A stretch of 64,000 bases of DNA from Sporotomaculum syntrophicum (GTDB taxonomy: Bacteria; Bacillota; Desulfotomaculia; Desulfotomaculales; Desulfallaceae), in assembly GCF_009932395.1 (NCBI RefSeq), contig NZ_LSRS01000005.1, positions 138,185 through 202,184 of the forward strand, in the 5' to 3' direction. Positions 63,268 through 64,000 of the stretch are shown in pieces. Each line of letters opens with the position of its first letter. Position 1 is the stretch's first letter. A program made the translations under genes and the position numbers. The notes beneath the pieces were generated by a model, which saw only the letters and a program-made list of their open reading frames with translations, was not told the origin of the DNA and did no database searches.

Positions 63268-64000
63268 GGTGTTTATCGGCCGGGGCATAGCTCGCCTGGA
63301 AAAAGTGGCACGGCTTATAACTGCATCGCCGGTGGGATTGAAAATGGCGGGTGCAGGTATAGCTATATTGGTTGTCTTGATGAGTTTTGGCCTTACTGCA
63401 CTTATTTTATGGCTGGTGAGGCAGGCTAATTATTACATTTACTTGCTTTTGGGGGCCTGGATAGTCTCTACGACCGTGGCTGCCCGGGGTCTCGCCGAAG
63501 CGGCCGGTGCCATAAGGCAGTTGCTGTTAGCTGGTGACCAGGCGGCAGCTCGCCGGTGGGTTGGCTGTATAGTGGGCCGGGACACAGAAAAAATGGACTG
63601 TGGGCAAATGGTGCGGGCCACTGTGGAAACGGTAGCAGAAAATTTGAATGACGCTGTGGTGGCGCCGCTTTTTTATGCCTGTATTGGTGGGCCCGCTCTG
63701 GCTATGGCTTACCGGGCGGTGAATACACTGGACTCCATGTTAGGCTATAAAAATGAGCAATATTTGCATTTAGGTTGGGCATCGGCCCGGCTGGATGATT
63801 TAGCAGGATATATACCTGCCCGTCTGACCGGCCTGGCGCTATTGCTAGCTGCCTGGCTGTCTGGGCGTGATTGGCGGCGGGCCATTAAAACTTGGCGCAG
63901 GGATGCTAAACAACATCCCAGTCCCAATAGTGGTGTTCCAGAATCGGTCATGGCCGGGGCTATACACGTCAGGCTGGGGGGCAGCAATGTTTATAGCGGG
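63182..64000 (+). CDS. cbiB: Adenosylcobinamide-phosphate synthase, partial
   Basis: The frame is open to the window edge (273 codons), so the 3' end is missing. It starts at ATG 63182 or 63185, 1-4 nt after the cobQ stop. CbiB joins aminopropanol phosphate, made by CobD, to adenosylcobyric acid. Marks: VGDPPRLPHPVVFIGRGIAR, GCIVGRDTEKMDCGQMVRAT, VETVAENLNDAVVAPLFYA, YRAVNTLDSMLGYKNEQYLH, SARLDDLAGYIPARLTG, and HPSPNSGVPESVMAGAIHV. Several hydrophobic helices make it an inner-membrane protein. Confidence 0.95.
   Translation, partial: MMDIFLIQTFCGYIIDLLVGDPPRLPHPVVFIGRGIARLEKVARLITASPVGLKMAGAGIAILVVLMSFGLTALILWLVRQANYYIYLLLGAWIVSTTVAARGLAEAAGAIRQLLLAGDQAAARRWVGCIVGRDTEKMDCGQMVRATVETVAENLNDAVVAPLFYACIGGPALAMAYRAVNTLDSMLGYKNEQYLHLGWASARLDDLAGYIPARLTGLALLLAAWLSGRDWRRAIKTWRRDAKQHPSPNSGVPESVMAGAIHVRLGGSNVYSG

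Overview
The window looks like a chromosome segment of a Gram-positive, endospore-forming anaerobe of the Clostridia, most like the Desulfotomaculum/Peptococcaceae group. Evidence read from the sequence: strong GGAGG-type ribosome sites, a T-box leader, a GerA-type germination operon, spore-coat-like proteins (CotA-like multicopper oxidase, CotF-like, YjcZ-like), Pta-AckA acetate metabolism, ATP-type PEP carboxykinase and an anaerobe-style cobalamin cluster. No phage, IS element, CRISPR array or plasmid function is visible.

Layout. 1-8.3 kb is a patchwork of small genes and relics: a metallopeptidase 3' end, DUF1992, a frameshifted DUF1801-DUF1905 gene followed by a frameshifted nudC, a lipoprotein, a large secreted propeller/FN3 protein with a copper-amine-oxidase-like domain (and a stray copy of its 3' end), a LuxR regulator, a DUF2892 protein and an intact second nudC. 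8.4-17.1 kb holds the multicopper oxidase, prs, an FAD oxidoreductase and gerA-gerB-gerC plus a fourth small membrane protein. 17.7-28.2 kb holds a ZIP transporter, dinB, an Ig-repeat secreted protein, a GH25 muramidase, an HD protein, an MBL hydrolase, a methyltransferase, pckA and small genes. 28.4-41.2 kb holds a phasin-like/ubiB pair, cotF-like, yqeK-rsfS, leuS, hisG, rhomboid, pspC and pta-ackA. 41.3-53.7 kb holds a HAD phosphatase, a DUF815 ATPase, a four-gene dynamin operon, murJ, arsR, a radical SAM protein, gap and a thioesterase. 53.9-57.7 kb holds a 5S rRNA-like unit, a lipoprotein, small membrane proteins and an acyl-CoA ligase. 57.9-64 kb is a decayed and rearranged cobalamin cluster: cobD, cobQ and cbiB are intact, but cobS, cobC and cobU are broken, and chimeric remnants carry a 207-bp copy of the cobQ/cbiB junction.

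The strongest novel signal is at 33.05-33.40 kb. A complete leucine T-box riboswitch (consensus promoter, AGTA/GAA specifier loop with CTC, stem II, T-box, terminator) precedes leuS. Its stem III is a perfect 9-bp helix whose loop is a complete 76-nt tRNA-Ala(GGC) gene with encoded CCA. One RNA would therefore be both a tRNA precursor and a riboswitch that senses a different tRNA. Next in interest are a free-standing divergent 5S rRNA-like unit (53.85-54.05 kb), a double-GTPase dynamin operon with three tiny partner genes (44.2-47.8 kb), and a gene whose best start is an ATT codon (48.69 kb).

All functions are inferred by reading motifs; no database search was possible. Start codons were moved to the best ribosome-binding site where the longest frame looked wrong.
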